This document shows, one piece after another, positions 53,751-62,897 of a stretch of DNA of 64,000 bases (position 1 is its first letter; each line of letters opens with the position of its first letter). This stretch comes from Xanthomonas sp. DAR 34887 (GTDB lineage Bacteria; Pseudomonadota; Gammaproteobacteria; Xanthomonadales; Xanthomonadaceae): contig NZ_CP162490.1 of NCBI RefSeq assembly GCF_041245805.1, positions 3,573,001-3,637,000 of the forward strand, written 5' to 3'. A program made the translations under genes and the position numbers. The notes under the pieces were generated by a model. The model was not told the origin of the DNA, did no database searches, and saw only the letters and a list, made by a program, of their open reading frames with translations.

Positions 53751-54842
53751 ATGACCTCTAGACCCGCACAGAACGTTCCGGCCTCCCTGGATGCAACGCC
53801 AATCGGCATCGAGCGTGCGAGACCGCCGCAAGGACCACTGCGGGTGGTGCTTCTTGCCTACGACGGAATGAACCTGCTCGACCTCGCGGGGCCATTGCAG
53901 GCGCTGGCCACCGCCAACCGGAGCGCGGAATCGGGCGCGCCTGCGCGTTACGACACCATCGTGGCGTCGGAATACGGCGGCCCGATCGTCACCGGCTCGG
54001 GCTTGGCGGTCGTCACCGTCCCGGTTTCCTCGTTGAGCAATACAGCGATCGACACGCTGATCGCAGCCGGCGGCTGCGCTGGCGATGAGTTCGAGGTCAC
54101 GCCCGCGCTGCGCGACTTCATCGCCGCGCGCGCCGGATCGGTGCGCAGGCTCTGTTCGGTGTGTACCGGCGCGTTCCTGCTGGCCGCCGCCGGCCAGCTC
54201 GATGGCCGGCGCGTGGCCACACATTGGGCCTGGATCGACAAGCTGAAGCGCCGGCATCCGCACCTGAATGTCGATCCGGACAGCATCTTCATCCGCGACG
54301 GCGACCTGTGGACCTCGGCCGGGGTGAGCTCGGGCATCGATCTCACCCTGGCGCTGATAGAGCAGGACTACGGCCCGCGCATCGCCATCGACGTCGCCAG
54401 ACAACTGGTGGTGTTCGTGAAGCGCGCAGGCGGGCAAGCGCAATTCAGCGTGCCCTTGGCGGCGCAGGCGCGGGATCACGCCTTTGTCGAACTGCACGCG
54501 TGGATCGCGGCGAACCTGCGCGCGGACCTGTCGGTCCCGCAGCTCGCCGCGCGCGCCAACATGACGCCGCGCACCTTCGCCCGCCTCTATGCGGCGAAGG
54601 TGGGGCGCACACCGGCCAAGACGGTCGAGCTGATGCGACTGGAGGCGGCATGCCGCGCCCTGGAGGAAACCGCGCTGCCCTTGAAGAGCGTCGCCCTGCA
54701 TGCCGGCTATGCCGACGAACAGCAGCTGCGGCGCGCGTTTCAGCGCCAGTTCGGCACCAACCCAGGCACGCATCGCGCGCACTTCTCCACGCAGCCCGCA
54801 AGCATCGAAGCGGAGGACCGCGGCCGCGTCCAGGAACGATGA
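53751..54842 (+). CDS. GlxA-type AraC-family regulator with DJ-1 sensor domain
   Basis: Transcription factor of 363 residues. The N-terminal DJ-1/PfpI-like domain (about 30-215) has VVLLAYDGMNLLDLAGP, Cys138 in SVCTGAFLLAAAGQLDG and VATHWAWIDKL. The C-terminal AraC helix-turn-helix pair (about 245-345) has LSVPQLAARANMTPRTFARLY and LKSVALHAGYADEQQLRRAF. It follows the secreted DJ-1 protein by 78 bases on the same strand and may regulate it. Effector unknown. Confidence 0.93.
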   Translation: MTSRPAQNVPASLDATPIGIERARPPQGPLRVVLLAYDGMNLLDLAGPLQALATANRSAESGAPARYDTIVASEYGGPIVTGSGLAVVTVPVSSLSNTAIDTLIAAGGCAGDEFEVTPALRDFIAARAGSVRRLCSVCTGAFLLAAAGQLDGRRVATHWAWIDKLKRRHPHLNVDPDSIFIRDGDLWTSAGVSSGIDLTLALIEQDYGPRIAIDVARQLVVFVKRAGGQAQFSVPLAAQARDHAFVELHAWIAANLRADLSVPQLAARANMTPRTFARLYAAKVGRTPAKTVELMRLEAACRALEETALPLKSVALHAGYADEQQLRRAFQRQFGTNPGTHRAHFSTQPASIEAEDRGRVQER

Positions 54843-54888
54843 GCGCAAGCGCGAACGCCTGAAGGCGGCATCCGCTTGGCGGCGCGCC

Positions 54889-56052
54889 TCACGCCGCCCA
54901 GATTTCGCCGAACACCCGGTCGAAGTTCAGCCCCAGCACCTTCTCGGTCACCCGTGCGCTGTAACCATGGCGCAGCAGGCCATCGGCGACGCGTTCGAGC
55001 TTGCGCACGCTGTTGGCGTCGGGCAGGTACGGAGTGCGGTTCTCGCCTGGCGCGCCGACGCCGTCGCGGCGGCGCTGCTGCATCAGCGCGTCCATCTCGC
55101 GCATGTCCTGTTCGGTGACCGGGAAGAACATCGAATCGGTGCCGATGCCCACGTGGTCCTCGCCGCACACGTCCAGCGCATGCAGCATGTGCCGCAGGTA
55201 GTCGGCCAGTTGCGGCTGGCGGCTGTCCTCGGTCAGGAACGGCAGCATGTAGATGCCCATCACCCCGCCCTTGTCGGCCAACGCGCGCATGTCGCGGTCG
55301 AGCTTGTTGCGCGGATGCGCGAACACCGCGCTGCAGCCGGCATGGGTGAAGACCGGCGGCCGCTGCGACAGCGCGATGCCGTCGCGGGTGGTCTGCGCGT
55401 TGGCATGGCTCAGGTCCAGCGCCACGCCAAGCCGGTTCATGCGCGCGATCGCCTCGCGCCCGAGCGCGGTGACGCCGCCGGTATCGCCGTCCAGGCAGCC
55501 GGTGCCGAACGGCGAGGCACGGTTGTAGGACAGCTGCATCACGCGCACGCCGAGCTGGCGGAACAGATCGATGCGCGCCGGTTTGTCCTCCAGCATCGCC
55601 GCCGATTCGAAGGAGAAGATCAGCGCGATCCGGTCCTCGCGCTTGGCCCGCTGCAGGTCGTCGTGCTGCAGCACTTTCAGGAAGTGCTGCGGATAGGTGT
55701 CGACCAGCGCCTGCGCCGCGGCGATGTCCTTCACCGCCTCTTCGAAGCCGCCATCGGCGCCGCCCAGCGTGGTCTTCAGCGCGGTCACGCCGGACTCGCG
55801 CAGCTGGCGCAGTTGCGCGGCGCTGTCGCCGTCGCTGGCCAGCTGGCCGATCGAGGCCAGGGTGTTGGCGTCGAGCACCAGGGCGCGGCGATACAGCGCC
55901 GCCGCGTCGGTGGCACCTGCGTCCTTGTTGGCCAGGTCCTTTGCCGTCGATGCCGCCGCGCCCTGTGCCGCCGTCGCACCGGGCAGCAGCCCGGCCAGCA
56001 GCGCGCTGCCGGAAAGGCCCAGCCATTGCCGCCGAGTCCATGCTTCGCTCAT
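54889..56052 (-). CDS. Membrane dipeptidase (peptidase M19)
   Basis: Zinc dipeptidase of the renal dipeptidase family, 387 residues, hydrolysing dipeptides including those with D-residues. Tat-type N-terminus TRRQWLGLSGSALLAGLLPG directs it to the periplasm. Visible features: ALVLDANT at the first metal strand (Asp where HxD is usual, written DAN here), the bridging Glu in FSFESAAML, VALDLSHAN and VFTHAGCSAVFAHPRN with metal His residues, and GIGTDSMFFP with the catalytic-side Asp. The first metal-ligand motif looks altered, so activity should be tested. Convergent with the GlxA-type gene. Confidence 0.85.
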   Translation of the reverse strand: MSEAWTRRQWLGLSGSALLAGLLPGATAAQGAAASTAKDLANKDAGATDAAALYRRALVLDANTLASIGQLASDGDSAAQLRQLRESGVTALKTTLGGADGGFEEAVKDIAAAQALVDTYPQHFLKVLQHDDLQRAKREDRIALIFSFESAAMLEDKPARIDLFRQLGVRVMQLSYNRASPFGTGCLDGDTGGVTALGREAIARMNRLGVALDLSHANAQTTRDGIALSQRPPVFTHAGCSAVFAHPRNKLDRDMRALADKGGVMGIYMLPFLTEDSRQPQLADYLRHMLHALDVCGEDHVGIGTDSMFFPVTEQDMREMDALMQQRRRDGVGAPGENRTPYLPDANSVRKLERVADGLLRHGYSARVTEKVLGLNFDRVFGEIWAA

Positions 56053-56273
56053 CGCTTCCCTCCGCTGCAATCGATAACGCGCCCTGCGGCCGCCATCGGC
56101 CAGACGCACAGCCCCCGCATAGCACTGCATTTGGCGTGCCGCGGTCAGTGCCGAAAGTACCGGCGGCCGCTCGTGGCGGCAGCCGTGGTGCCGCGTCAGC
56201 GGGGCGGCGGGCAAGCATCGCTTTCTCTGCACCGGGCTCTTATCATCCGCCGACATATCAAGGATGCGTGCCG

Positions 56274-57542
56274 ATGACCACACCGCAGATGTCCGTCTAT
56301 TTCTTTCTGCAGGCCGCGGTGATCCTGCTGATCTGCCGGCTGGTCGGCCTGCTGGCCAAGCGCGTGGGCCAGCCGCAGGTGGTGGGCGAGATGATCGCCG
56401 GCGTGGCGCTGGGGCCGTCGCTGTTCGGCCTGGTCCTGCCGGACCTGCAGCAGGCGCTGTTTCCCAAGCAGACCCTGGACATGCTGTATGTGGTCGCGCA
56501 GTTCGGCGTGGGCCTGTACATGTTCCTGGTCGGCACCGACTTCCGCGGCGACCATTTCCGTGCGCGCTACCGCAGCGCGATGAGCGTGTCGCTGGCCGGC
56601 ATCGCGGTGCCGTTCGTGCTCGCGTTCGCGCTGGTGCCGTGGCTGCTGCACACCCCCGGCCTGTTCTCGGCCAAGGCCAAGGCCCTGGAAGCCTCGCTGT
56701 TCCTGGGCGCGGCCATCGCCATCACCGCGTTCCCGATGCTGGCGCGGATCATCCACGAGCGCGGCCTCACCGGCAGTTCGCTGGGCACGCTGGCGCTCAC
56801 CGCCGGCGCGGTCGACGATGCCGCGGCGTGGTGCATCCTGGCCATCGTGCTGGCCAGCTTCGGCGGCAGCTGGAACAGCGCCTACCTGGCGATCGGCGGC
56901 GGCGTGGGCTACGCGTTGTTCATGATGCTGGTCGGCCGCCATTGGCTGCGACGCCTGGCCGACCACGTGCGTCCCGACCAGCCGCTCAGCGCCAGCGTGC
57001 TGGCGGTGGTGCTGATGCTGTTCTGCATGAGTGCCTGGGCGATGGACGCGATCGGCATCCACGCGGTGTTCGGCGGCTTCCTGCTCGGCGCCTGCCTGCC
57101 CAAGGGCGCGCTGACCGAAAAGCTGCGCGAGCAGCTGCAGCCGTTCGTGGTGGTGTTCCTGCTGCCGATGTTCTTCACCTTCTCCGGGCTCAAGACCCAG
57201 CTCAGCGTGCTGCTGGACCCGCAGATCCTGATCGCCGCGGTGGCGATCCTGCTCGCCTCGTTCCTGGGCAAGGGCATCGCCTGCTGGGCCGCGGCACGCG
57301 TCAGCGGCGAGAACAACCGCGACGCGATGGCGATCGGCGCGCTGATGAACGCACGCGGGCTGATGGAGCTGATCATCATCAACATCGGCCTGCAGGCCGG
57401 GGTCATCGAGCAAGGCCTGTTCTCGATCCTGGTGCTGATGGCGATCGCATCCACGCTGATGGCCACGCCGCTGTTCAACTGGGTGATGCGCCGCGCCGCC
57501 GCGCGCGAGGCGGCGCCGGCGGTCGCTGGCGGCAGGCCATAA
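56274..57542 (+). CDS. Kef/CPA2-type cation:proton antiporter
   Basis: Membrane antiporter of 422 residues with about twelve helices, exchanging Na+ or K+ for H+. Typical segments are KRVGQPQVVGEMIAGVALGPSLFG, VAQFGVGLYMFLVGTDF, AITAFPMLARIIHERGL and ALTAGAVDDAAAWCILA, the last with the Asp pair of the transport site. No RCK/TrkA regulatory domain follows, unlike KefB/C. Start at 56274 (MTTPQMS). Convergent with a LysR gene, 21 bases apart. Confidence 0.93.
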   Translation: MTTPQMSVYFFLQAAVILLICRLVGLLAKRVGQPQVVGEMIAGVALGPSLFGLVLPDLQQALFPKQTLDMLYVVAQFGVGLYMFLVGTDFRGDHFRARYRSAMSVSLAGIAVPFVLAFALVPWLLHTPGLFSAKAKALEASLFLGAAIAITAFPMLARIIHERGLTGSSLGTLALTAGAVDDAAAWCILAIVLASFGGSWNSAYLAIGGGVGYALFMMLVGRHWLRRLADHVRPDQPLSASVLAVVLMLFCMSAWAMDAIGIHAVFGGFLLGACLPKGALTEKLREQLQPFVVVFLLPMFFTFSGLKTQLSVLLDPQILIAAVAILLASFLGKGIACWAAARVSGENNRDAMAIGALMNARGLMELIIINIGLQAGVIEQGLFSILVLMAIASTLMATPLFNWVMRRAAAREAAPAVAGGRP

Positions 57543-57563
57543 CGCGCTGCCTGTGCTGCGCGG

Positions 57564-58496
57564 CTAGGCGGGCGCCACGCGCCACGCCGGCGGCAGGCCG
57601 GCGACGAGGTGCTCCTGCAGGGCGCGCACCTTCGGCGTGAAATCGCGGCGGTCGGCCACGCACAGGAACAGCTGCATCGGTTCGGGCGCGGCGTTGGCCG
57701 CGCCAGCGCCGGCGTCTGCGAACAAGGCGCGCAACGCACCGCGTTGCAGGTAGGGCTGCGCCACAAATGCGGCCAGCCGGGTGATGCCGCCGCCGGCCGC
57801 GGCCATGGCGGCGAGCGCGTCGATGTCGTCGCCGACCAGCGCCGGCGTCACCTCGACCTCGAAGCGTGATCCATCGCGCACGAAGCCCCAACGCAGGTAG
57901 CGGCCGTCCACTGCCCAGCGCAGCAACAGACACGCGTGTTCCTTCAGATGCTCCGGCGTCGCCGGCGTGCCGGCACGCGCCAGGTAGTGCGGCGCTGCGC
58001 AGAATACGAACGGCACCGCGGCGAAGCAACGCGCGACCAGGCCGTCCTGCAATTGCGGCGCGATGCGGATGCTGACGTCCACGCCTTCCTGTGCGTGGTC
58101 GACGCGGTGATCGGCGCTCAGCAATTCGATCGACAGGCGCGGATGGCGCGCCGCCAGCGCAGGCAGCAGCGGCGCCAGCACGTGCCGGCCGAACGCAGCG
58201 GTGCTGGCCACGCGCAACCGCCCTTCCGGCTCGGCCTGCGGATCGGCCACCGATTGCCGCGCGCGCTCCAGGTCCAGCTCCACCCGCCGCACCTGCTGCA
58301 GGTACAGCGCACCGCGCTCGGTCAGCGCCAGGCTGCGCGTGCTGCGGTTGAGCAGGCGCACACCAAGATGCGCCTCCAGCCGCGCGATGTTCTGGCTCAC
58401 CGCCGCCGCGCTCACGCCAAGGGCTTTGGCGCCACCGGCGACGCTGCCGGCCTCGACGGTATGAATGAAGCTGCGGATGGACTGAAGAAGATTCAC
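57564..58496 (-). CDS. LysR-family transcriptional regulator
   Basis: Regulator of 310 residues. N-terminal winged helix (1-60) reads LLQSIRSFIHTVEAGSVAGG then LGVSAAAVSQNIARLEAHLGVRLLNRSTRSL; the effector domain spans about 90-300. It belongs to the large CrgA/DmlR-like group with the LNRSTRSLALTE signature. It is divergent from a DUF2798 membrane protein gene, with a good dyad in the shared gap, so that gene is the likely target. Confidence 0.93.
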   Translation of the reverse strand: MNLLQSIRSFIHTVEAGSVAGGAKALGVSAAAVSQNIARLEAHLGVRLLNRSTRSLALTERGALYLQQVRRVELDLERARQSVADPQAEPEGRLRVASTAAFGRHVLAPLLPALAARHPRLSIELLSADHRVDHAQEGVDVSIRIAPQLQDGLVARCFAAVPFVFCAAPHYLARAGTPATPEHLKEHACLLLRWAVDGRYLRWGFVRDGSRFEVEVTPALVGDDIDALAAMAAAGGGITRLAAFVAQPYLQRGALRALFADAGAGAANAAPEPMQLFLCVADRRDFTPKVRALQEHLVAGLPPAWRVAPA

Positions 58497-58520
58497 TGGA
58501 CAGCTATACGCGATGCATTC

Positions 58521-58536
58521 GTAAGTTGCAGTTTAC
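58521..58536. promoter_or_regulatory. Candidate LysR operator
   Basis: GTAAGTTGCAGTTTAC is palindromic at 12 of 16 positions around TGCA and contains the LysR T-N11-A core. It lies 25 bases ahead of the LysR start and about 100 before the DUF2798 gene, the usual place for dual autoregulation and activation. Confidence 0.5.
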
Positions 58537-58634
58537 AAAGTCGCAAGCCGCCCTCGCCTACTGGCGTTGCGCCCGGCTTGCTAACGTGCCGCCTCCCGAG
58601 CCATCCGGCTCGCAACACCACCGAGGCATCGCCC

Positions 58635-58901
58635 ATGCAGGATTTCGATATCGCCGCGCCACGCCGCCTGAAACTGGGCGTGCGCGCCACCCCGTTCGTG
58701 TTCGCCTTCTACATGGCCACGATCATGGCCATGCTGATGTGCCTGGTGATCACCGCGGCCAATGCCGGCCTCGGCGGCGATTATCTGCAGCGCGTGCTCG
58801 GCGCGTACCGGCTGGCGATGCCAACCGCGTTCTGCTGCATCCTGGTGGTGCGGCCGCTGGTGCTGCGGCTGGTGGCGGCGACGGTGCATCCGCCGCGCTA
58901 G
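58635..58901 (+). CDS. DUF2798 small membrane protein
   Basis: Small inner-membrane protein of 88 residues with two membrane helices (about 20-43 and 60-82) and the DUF2798 look: FVFAFYMATIMAMLMCLVIT then YRLAMPTAFCCILVVRPLVLRLV (in parts). Family function unknown. Divergent from a LysR gene that probably controls it. ATG at 58635 is preceded by GAGGC. Confidence 0.8.
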   Translation: MQDFDIAAPRRLKLGVRATPFVFAFYMATIMAMLMCLVITAANAGLGGDYLQRVLGAYRLAMPTAFCCILVVRPLVLRLVAATVHPPR

Positions 58902-59177
58902 CCATGCTCGGGCATCGCCAGCGGAAAACGCTCCGCGTACGCCGGCTGGCACAGCGGAGACCGAACGGCCGAACGGCTCGCGCGCCCAAATAAGTGCGGC
59001 GCATCTAAGTTCCGAAGCGAACTTCTCCATGTCCTGCCCGGCGCATCGATAACGGTCCGCACACCGTTGCTACGCTGAGGCGGCGACCGATGCGGTGACG
59101 GCGACAGTCAAGCACGCGGCGCATGGCCATATCGCCGCAGCATCGGCTCGGCGACCACCCATACAGGAGCTTTTGCG

Positions 59178-60470
59178 ATGACCTTGTCCATTGCCGGCCG
59201 CTTGCTTCGATCCCCGCGCACGCTCACCGAACCCGCCCAACTGACGCTGGCACGCATCGATGGCGGCACGCAGTGGTTCGAATGGGCGAGCGGGTCCGCA
59301 CAGCGTTACGATTTCGCGGACGAACGCAGCCTGCTCGATGGTGTGCAACAAGGCTTGCACGGCACCTCCATGCTGTGGCTGCCGCGGATTGGCCTGCAGG
59401 TCGGGCCGGCCAAGCTGCTGACGCTGGCCCTCCATGAGCTCGCCCTGATCCATAACGCCGAAAGCATAGGCGACAGCGAGGCGCTGGCGCACCGGGTGCA
59501 AGACCTGCTGGCCGCACACGACCTGGTGACCAATGCCGAGTTGGCGTCCGCCGATGCGTTCCTGACCGAACTCGGCGTGGCGACGGCGCCGTTGCTGCAG
59601 GTGCTGGACTTCGACGGACGCATGGCCGTGTGGCGCCTGGCGGCAGCGGACCCGCAACCGGCTGCGCGCGCCGTCAGCCGCCGCGAAGCGGCCGATTTCG
59701 CATTGGCGCGGGCGCAGTCCGCATTGGAATTCTGCGACTACTACCGCTACTACCTGCAGTCCGCCGCCGATGGCCGCAATGCCGCCGCACGCCGGCAGGC
59801 CACGAACGAAGCGCTGGACGCGCTGTTGCCCGCGTTGTTCGATGCGCTTGGCGGGCCAAGGTTCGAGGGCGCGCCCGCGCCGAACGAGATGCAGCTTGCG
59901 ATCAACAGCTACCTGGCGACGGGACGCGCGATCGGCTTCCCGCGCCTGTCGCTGGCCGCGCAACAGATTGCAGGCCAGATTGCCGGCCCCGGCGGCAACC
60001 CCGACCGTCTACGCCGCAGCGTCGGGTCCGTGCTGCAGGCCGCGCAAGTGTTGCTGGGCAGCGGTTCGCTGCGGCCAGGACGCCTGGGCCAGGATGGCGC
60101 CAGCCTGCAGTTCCTTGCCCAGGACGGGGACCGCCGCGTGCTGCTGCAGTTCGCCGGCGACGTGCTGACGATCGCCGAGCTCGCTGTCGCCACCGACGCC
60201 GTGGCCGCTGAGGCTCCGCCGCCGGCACCGCCGCGACGGCCGCAGGCGATCCCCGCACCCGCTGCGCCGCCGGTCCTCGAGGCAAGCGCAAACGCCGAAG
60301 AACGCCTCAAGCAGGCGCAGCAGCAGATGGACGAGGCGCTGCGCACCGCCGAGCGCCTCATCGCAGAAGCCGAGGCCGTCGCGGCGGCCGCCATCCGCCA
60401 AGCCAACGAGGCCGCCGACGCCGCCCAGGCCGCGGCGAATGCCGCGATTAGCCGCTCCTCCAGGACCTAG
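59178..60470 (+). CDS. Unknown protein with Ala-rich helical tail
   Basis: Not recognised. 430 residues, no signal peptide or membrane segment. Residues 1-340 look like a soluble mixed domain (RIDGGTQWFEWASGSAQRYDF, LHELALIHNAESIGDS, ALEFCDYYRYYLQSAADG). A Pro-rich linker (about 352-376) leads to a strongly helical, Ala/Glu/Gln-rich tail (about 380-425) that may form a coiled coil. AGGAGC sits ten bases before the ATG. Convergent with a DUF4261-like gene; the preceding 275 bases show nothing recognisable. Confidence 0.75.
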   Translation: MTLSIAGRLLRSPRTLTEPAQLTLARIDGGTQWFEWASGSAQRYDFADERSLLDGVQQGLHGTSMLWLPRIGLQVGPAKLLTLALHELALIHNAESIGDSEALAHRVQDLLAAHDLVTNAELASADAFLTELGVATAPLLQVLDFDGRMAVWRLAAADPQPAARAVSRREAADFALARAQSALEFCDYYRYYLQSAADGRNAAARRQATNEALDALLPALFDALGGPRFEGAPAPNEMQLAINSYLATGRAIGFPRLSLAAQQIAGQIAGPGGNPDRLRRSVGSVLQAAQVLLGSGSLRPGRLGQDGASLQFLAQDGDRRVLLQFAGDVLTIAELAVATDAVAAEAPPPAPPRRPQAIPAPAAPPVLEASANAEERLKQAQQQMDEALRTAERLIAEAEAVAAAAIRQANEAADAAQAAANAAISRSSRT

Positions 60471-60589
60471 TTCCGCTGCCCGCGCGACGTACCGTGGCGA
60501 TGGCAGGCACACCGGCACCGTCGTTGCGAACGATCGTGTGCAGCGCCAGCAGGTACAGGCGAGCGCGCTGCGCGGCAGCGTCCGGCCAC

Positions 60590-61309
60590 CTACAGCGGCG
60601 TCAACCGCCACAAGCCGTAGGGATTGGCGAACAGGTCGCCGGGCTGGAACTGCGTGCTGGGTTCGGCGTCGAGCCGGTAACGCGGCGCATCCTCCGCGAC
60701 GGCGAAGGTGTGGCCCTCACGCATCTCCGGCGCCTCGGTGAACAGATACCAGGTGAAGGTGTGCAGCAGCGCGACCGGGTCGTCCGCTGCCTGCGCAGCG
60801 ACGATCGCGTCCTTCATGCCGAAATGGTGCATGCCGCAGGAATGCACCTGCTCGCCGGTGAGGTTCAACACATACGCACGGTGGGCGCTGAAAAAGCGCA
60901 GGTCCGCGCACAGCTGGCGCCACGCCCCCGGCCCGTGCGCGACGCCGCTGCTCTCGACCTTCACGCCCAGGCCGCCGGCATCCAGCAACGCCGCGGCCGC
61001 CAGCATCATCGCCTCGGCACGCGCCCTGGAACCGCCATCGCCGATCAGGTACACCACCGAGGCATGCGCCTGGATGCGCGCCATGTCGTCGGAATCGAAC
61101 CAATGTGGTCCGGCGGCCGCGAACGCGTCCGCCATGCGCGGATCGCGCGGCTCGTACTGCAGCTCGAACGCATCGCCGCTTTCCATGTGCAACAGGACCT
61201 GCCCGGCGAACAGGTAACCGCCGCTGTCGCGGGCGATACGCGCGAGCAGATCCGAGCGGTCCTGCCAGGGGCCGGGAATGCACAACACGATTTTCGGCGT
61301 TTCGATCAA
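60590..61309 (-). CDS. DUF4261-like protein
   Basis: Soluble protein of 239 residues with no signal peptide. Segments VYLIGDGGSRARAEAMMLAAAALLDAGGLGVKVESSGVAH (in parts) and NLTGEQVHSCGMHHFGMKDAIV resemble the DUF4261 family, often found with polymorphic-toxin and SUKH-type immunity proteins; no function is assigned. The assignment is by eye from the SSG...GMHHFG pattern. Convergent with the unknown gene at 59178; no toxin gene was seen nearby. Confidence 0.65.
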   Translation of the reverse strand: MIETPKIVLCIPGPWQDRSDLLARIARDSGGYLFAGQVLLHMESGDAFELQYEPRDPRMADAFAAAGPHWFDSDDMARIQAHASVVYLIGDGGSRARAEAMMLAAAALLDAGGLGVKVESSGVAHGPGAWRQLCADLRFFSAHRAYVLNLTGEQVHSCGMHHFGMKDAIVAAQAADDPVALLHTFTWYLFTEAPEMREGHTFAVAEDAPRYRLDAEPSTQFQPGDLFANPYGLWRLTPL

Positions 61310-61675
61310 AGTAGCGGCTCCTTGCCGTCAGTTGGCGGGCACGCTCGACCGGAAGGGCGACCGTCCGTCATGCAGGTTTGTTCGGCGCAGCACGCACCCT
61401 GCGCACGGTCCTCGGTTGTGACGACGCCAGATCTCTTCAGCATGCGCCGCTTCCGGCATGTCCGCGGATTCTACCCGGGTGCAACGCGCGACGTCCGCGC
61501 CAAGCAGTCACCGCCACACCTGAACGTGCTCGTGCGGGCCGGTCCCGACGACCGCGACGATGGCATTATCATGACGTGCACTCGCGTCTCACCGTGCCTG
61601 CCGGCGCGGTACGACCTGGGACCCGGACGCCACGCCGGCACGGCTTGGCGTCGATCCGCTGCCGAGGAACTGAAC
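61310..61675. other. Gene-free stretch before the diguanylate cyclase
   Basis: About 366 bases. The cyclase frame stays open through it, but without starts that have Shine-Dalgarno sequences. No clear promoter pair or structured element found. Confidence 0.4.
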
Positions 61676-62758
61676 GTGAGCAAGATCCCGCCGCCGCAGA
61701 CCGACAAGCCCGGCGTCCAGGCAACCGAATCGCCCCAGGCCGAAACTCCTGGACATCAGGGCGCCCCTGCGCCATTCAACGAACTGCAACGCCTCGCCTC
61801 GCTGAAGCGTTACCGGGTGCTGGACACCGATCCCGAGCAGGCCTACGACGACCTGACCACGCTGGCCTCGGCGGTCTGCAAGGCGCCGATCGCGCTGATT
61901 TCGCTGATCGACAGCGAAAGGCAGTGGTTCAAGGCGCGCGTGGGGCTGGAGGCGACGGAGACGCCGCGCGAACTGGCGTTCTGCGCGCATGCCATCCTGC
62001 AGCCGGACTACGTGTTCGAAGTCGGCGACGCGCAACTGGACCCACGTTTCGCTGGCAACCCGCTGGTCACCGGCGAGCCCGGCATCCGTTTCTACGCTGG
62101 TGCGCCGTTGGTGAGTTCCGACGGCATGCCGATCGGTACGGTGTGCGTGATCGACCGCATGCCGCGTGTGTTGTCCGAGGAAGAACGCAAGGCGCTGCAG
62201 TCGTTATCGCGGCAGGTGGTGGCGCAATTGGAGCTGCGCCAGGCGATGGCCGGCCTGGAACTGGAAAGCATGACCGACCCGCTGACCTCGCTGTGGAACC
62301 GCCGCAGCCTGGACCGCAAGCTGCACGCGGCGTGGGACATGCACATGCTGGACAAGACGCCGCTGAGCCTGCTGATGATCGACCTCGACCATTTCAAGAG
62401 CATCAACGACAGCTTTGGCCACCCGGCCGGCGACCAGGTGCTGGCGCAGGCCGCAGCGATCATCCGCGACAACGCCGGGCCCGGCGCGATCGCCGCACGC
62501 TTCGGCGGCGAGGAGTTCTGCGTGTTGTTGGCGGATACCGACGCGGCGCAGGCGCAACGCACCGCCGAGACGATCCGCGCAGCGCTGCAGGCAGCGGCAT
62601 GGCCGCACCGGCAGGTCACCGCCAGCATCGGCGTCGCCAACGCCGACGTCGGCGACGGCAGTTTTCCCAACGTATTGCTGGCGCGCGCCGACCGCGCGCT
62701 CTATGTCGCCAAGCAGGACGGCCGCAACCGCGTGGCGGTGTTCGACGGCTGGGGTTGA
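61676..62758 (+). CDS. GAF-GGDEF diguanylate cyclase
   Basis: Cytoplasmic c-di-GMP synthase of 360 residues. A GAF sensor domain spans about 50-190 (LDTDPEQAYDDLTTLASAVC, LISLIDSERQWFKARVG, FYAGAPLVSSDGMPIGTVCVID), then GGDEF about 195-355 with DPLTSLWNRRSL, MIDLDHFKSINDSFGH and the active-site GGEEF at 277-281. The inhibitory RxxD site expected five residues before GGEEF is absent, so product feedback is probably missing. GTG start at 61676 chosen because GAGGAA lies six bases upstream; upstream in-frame ATGs lack one. Confidence 0.92.
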   Translation: MSKIPPPQTDKPGVQATESPQAETPGHQGAPAPFNELQRLASLKRYRVLDTDPEQAYDDLTTLASAVCKAPIALISLIDSERQWFKARVGLEATETPRELAFCAHAILQPDYVFEVGDAQLDPRFAGNPLVTGEPGIRFYAGAPLVSSDGMPIGTVCVIDRMPRVLSEEERKALQSLSRQVVAQLELRQAMAGLELESMTDPLTSLWNRRSLDRKLHAAWDMHMLDKTPLSLLMIDLDHFKSINDSFGHPAGDQVLAQAAAIIRDNAGPGAIAARFGGEEFCVLLADTDAAQAQRTAETIRAALQAAAWPHRQVTASIGVANADVGDGSFPNVLLARADRALYVAKQDGRNRVAVFDGWG

Positions 62759-62897
62759 CGCAACGTCGCCCAATGCAGTCGCCGCGCCGCGCGTGCGGCC
62801 GCCGTTTGCGCCGGGCACGCGCTCGACCCGATTCTGCAAGGCGCGTGTCCGATCGGAGCCGCCGGCTCGCGCTCCGGTTGCACAGCCCGCACCCCAC

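Noticed and set aside
60494..61675. Long N-terminal extension of the diguanylate cyclase frame
   Set aside because: Overlaps the DUF4261-like gene and lacks similarity; the GTG at 61676 has a proper Shine-Dalgarno sequence.
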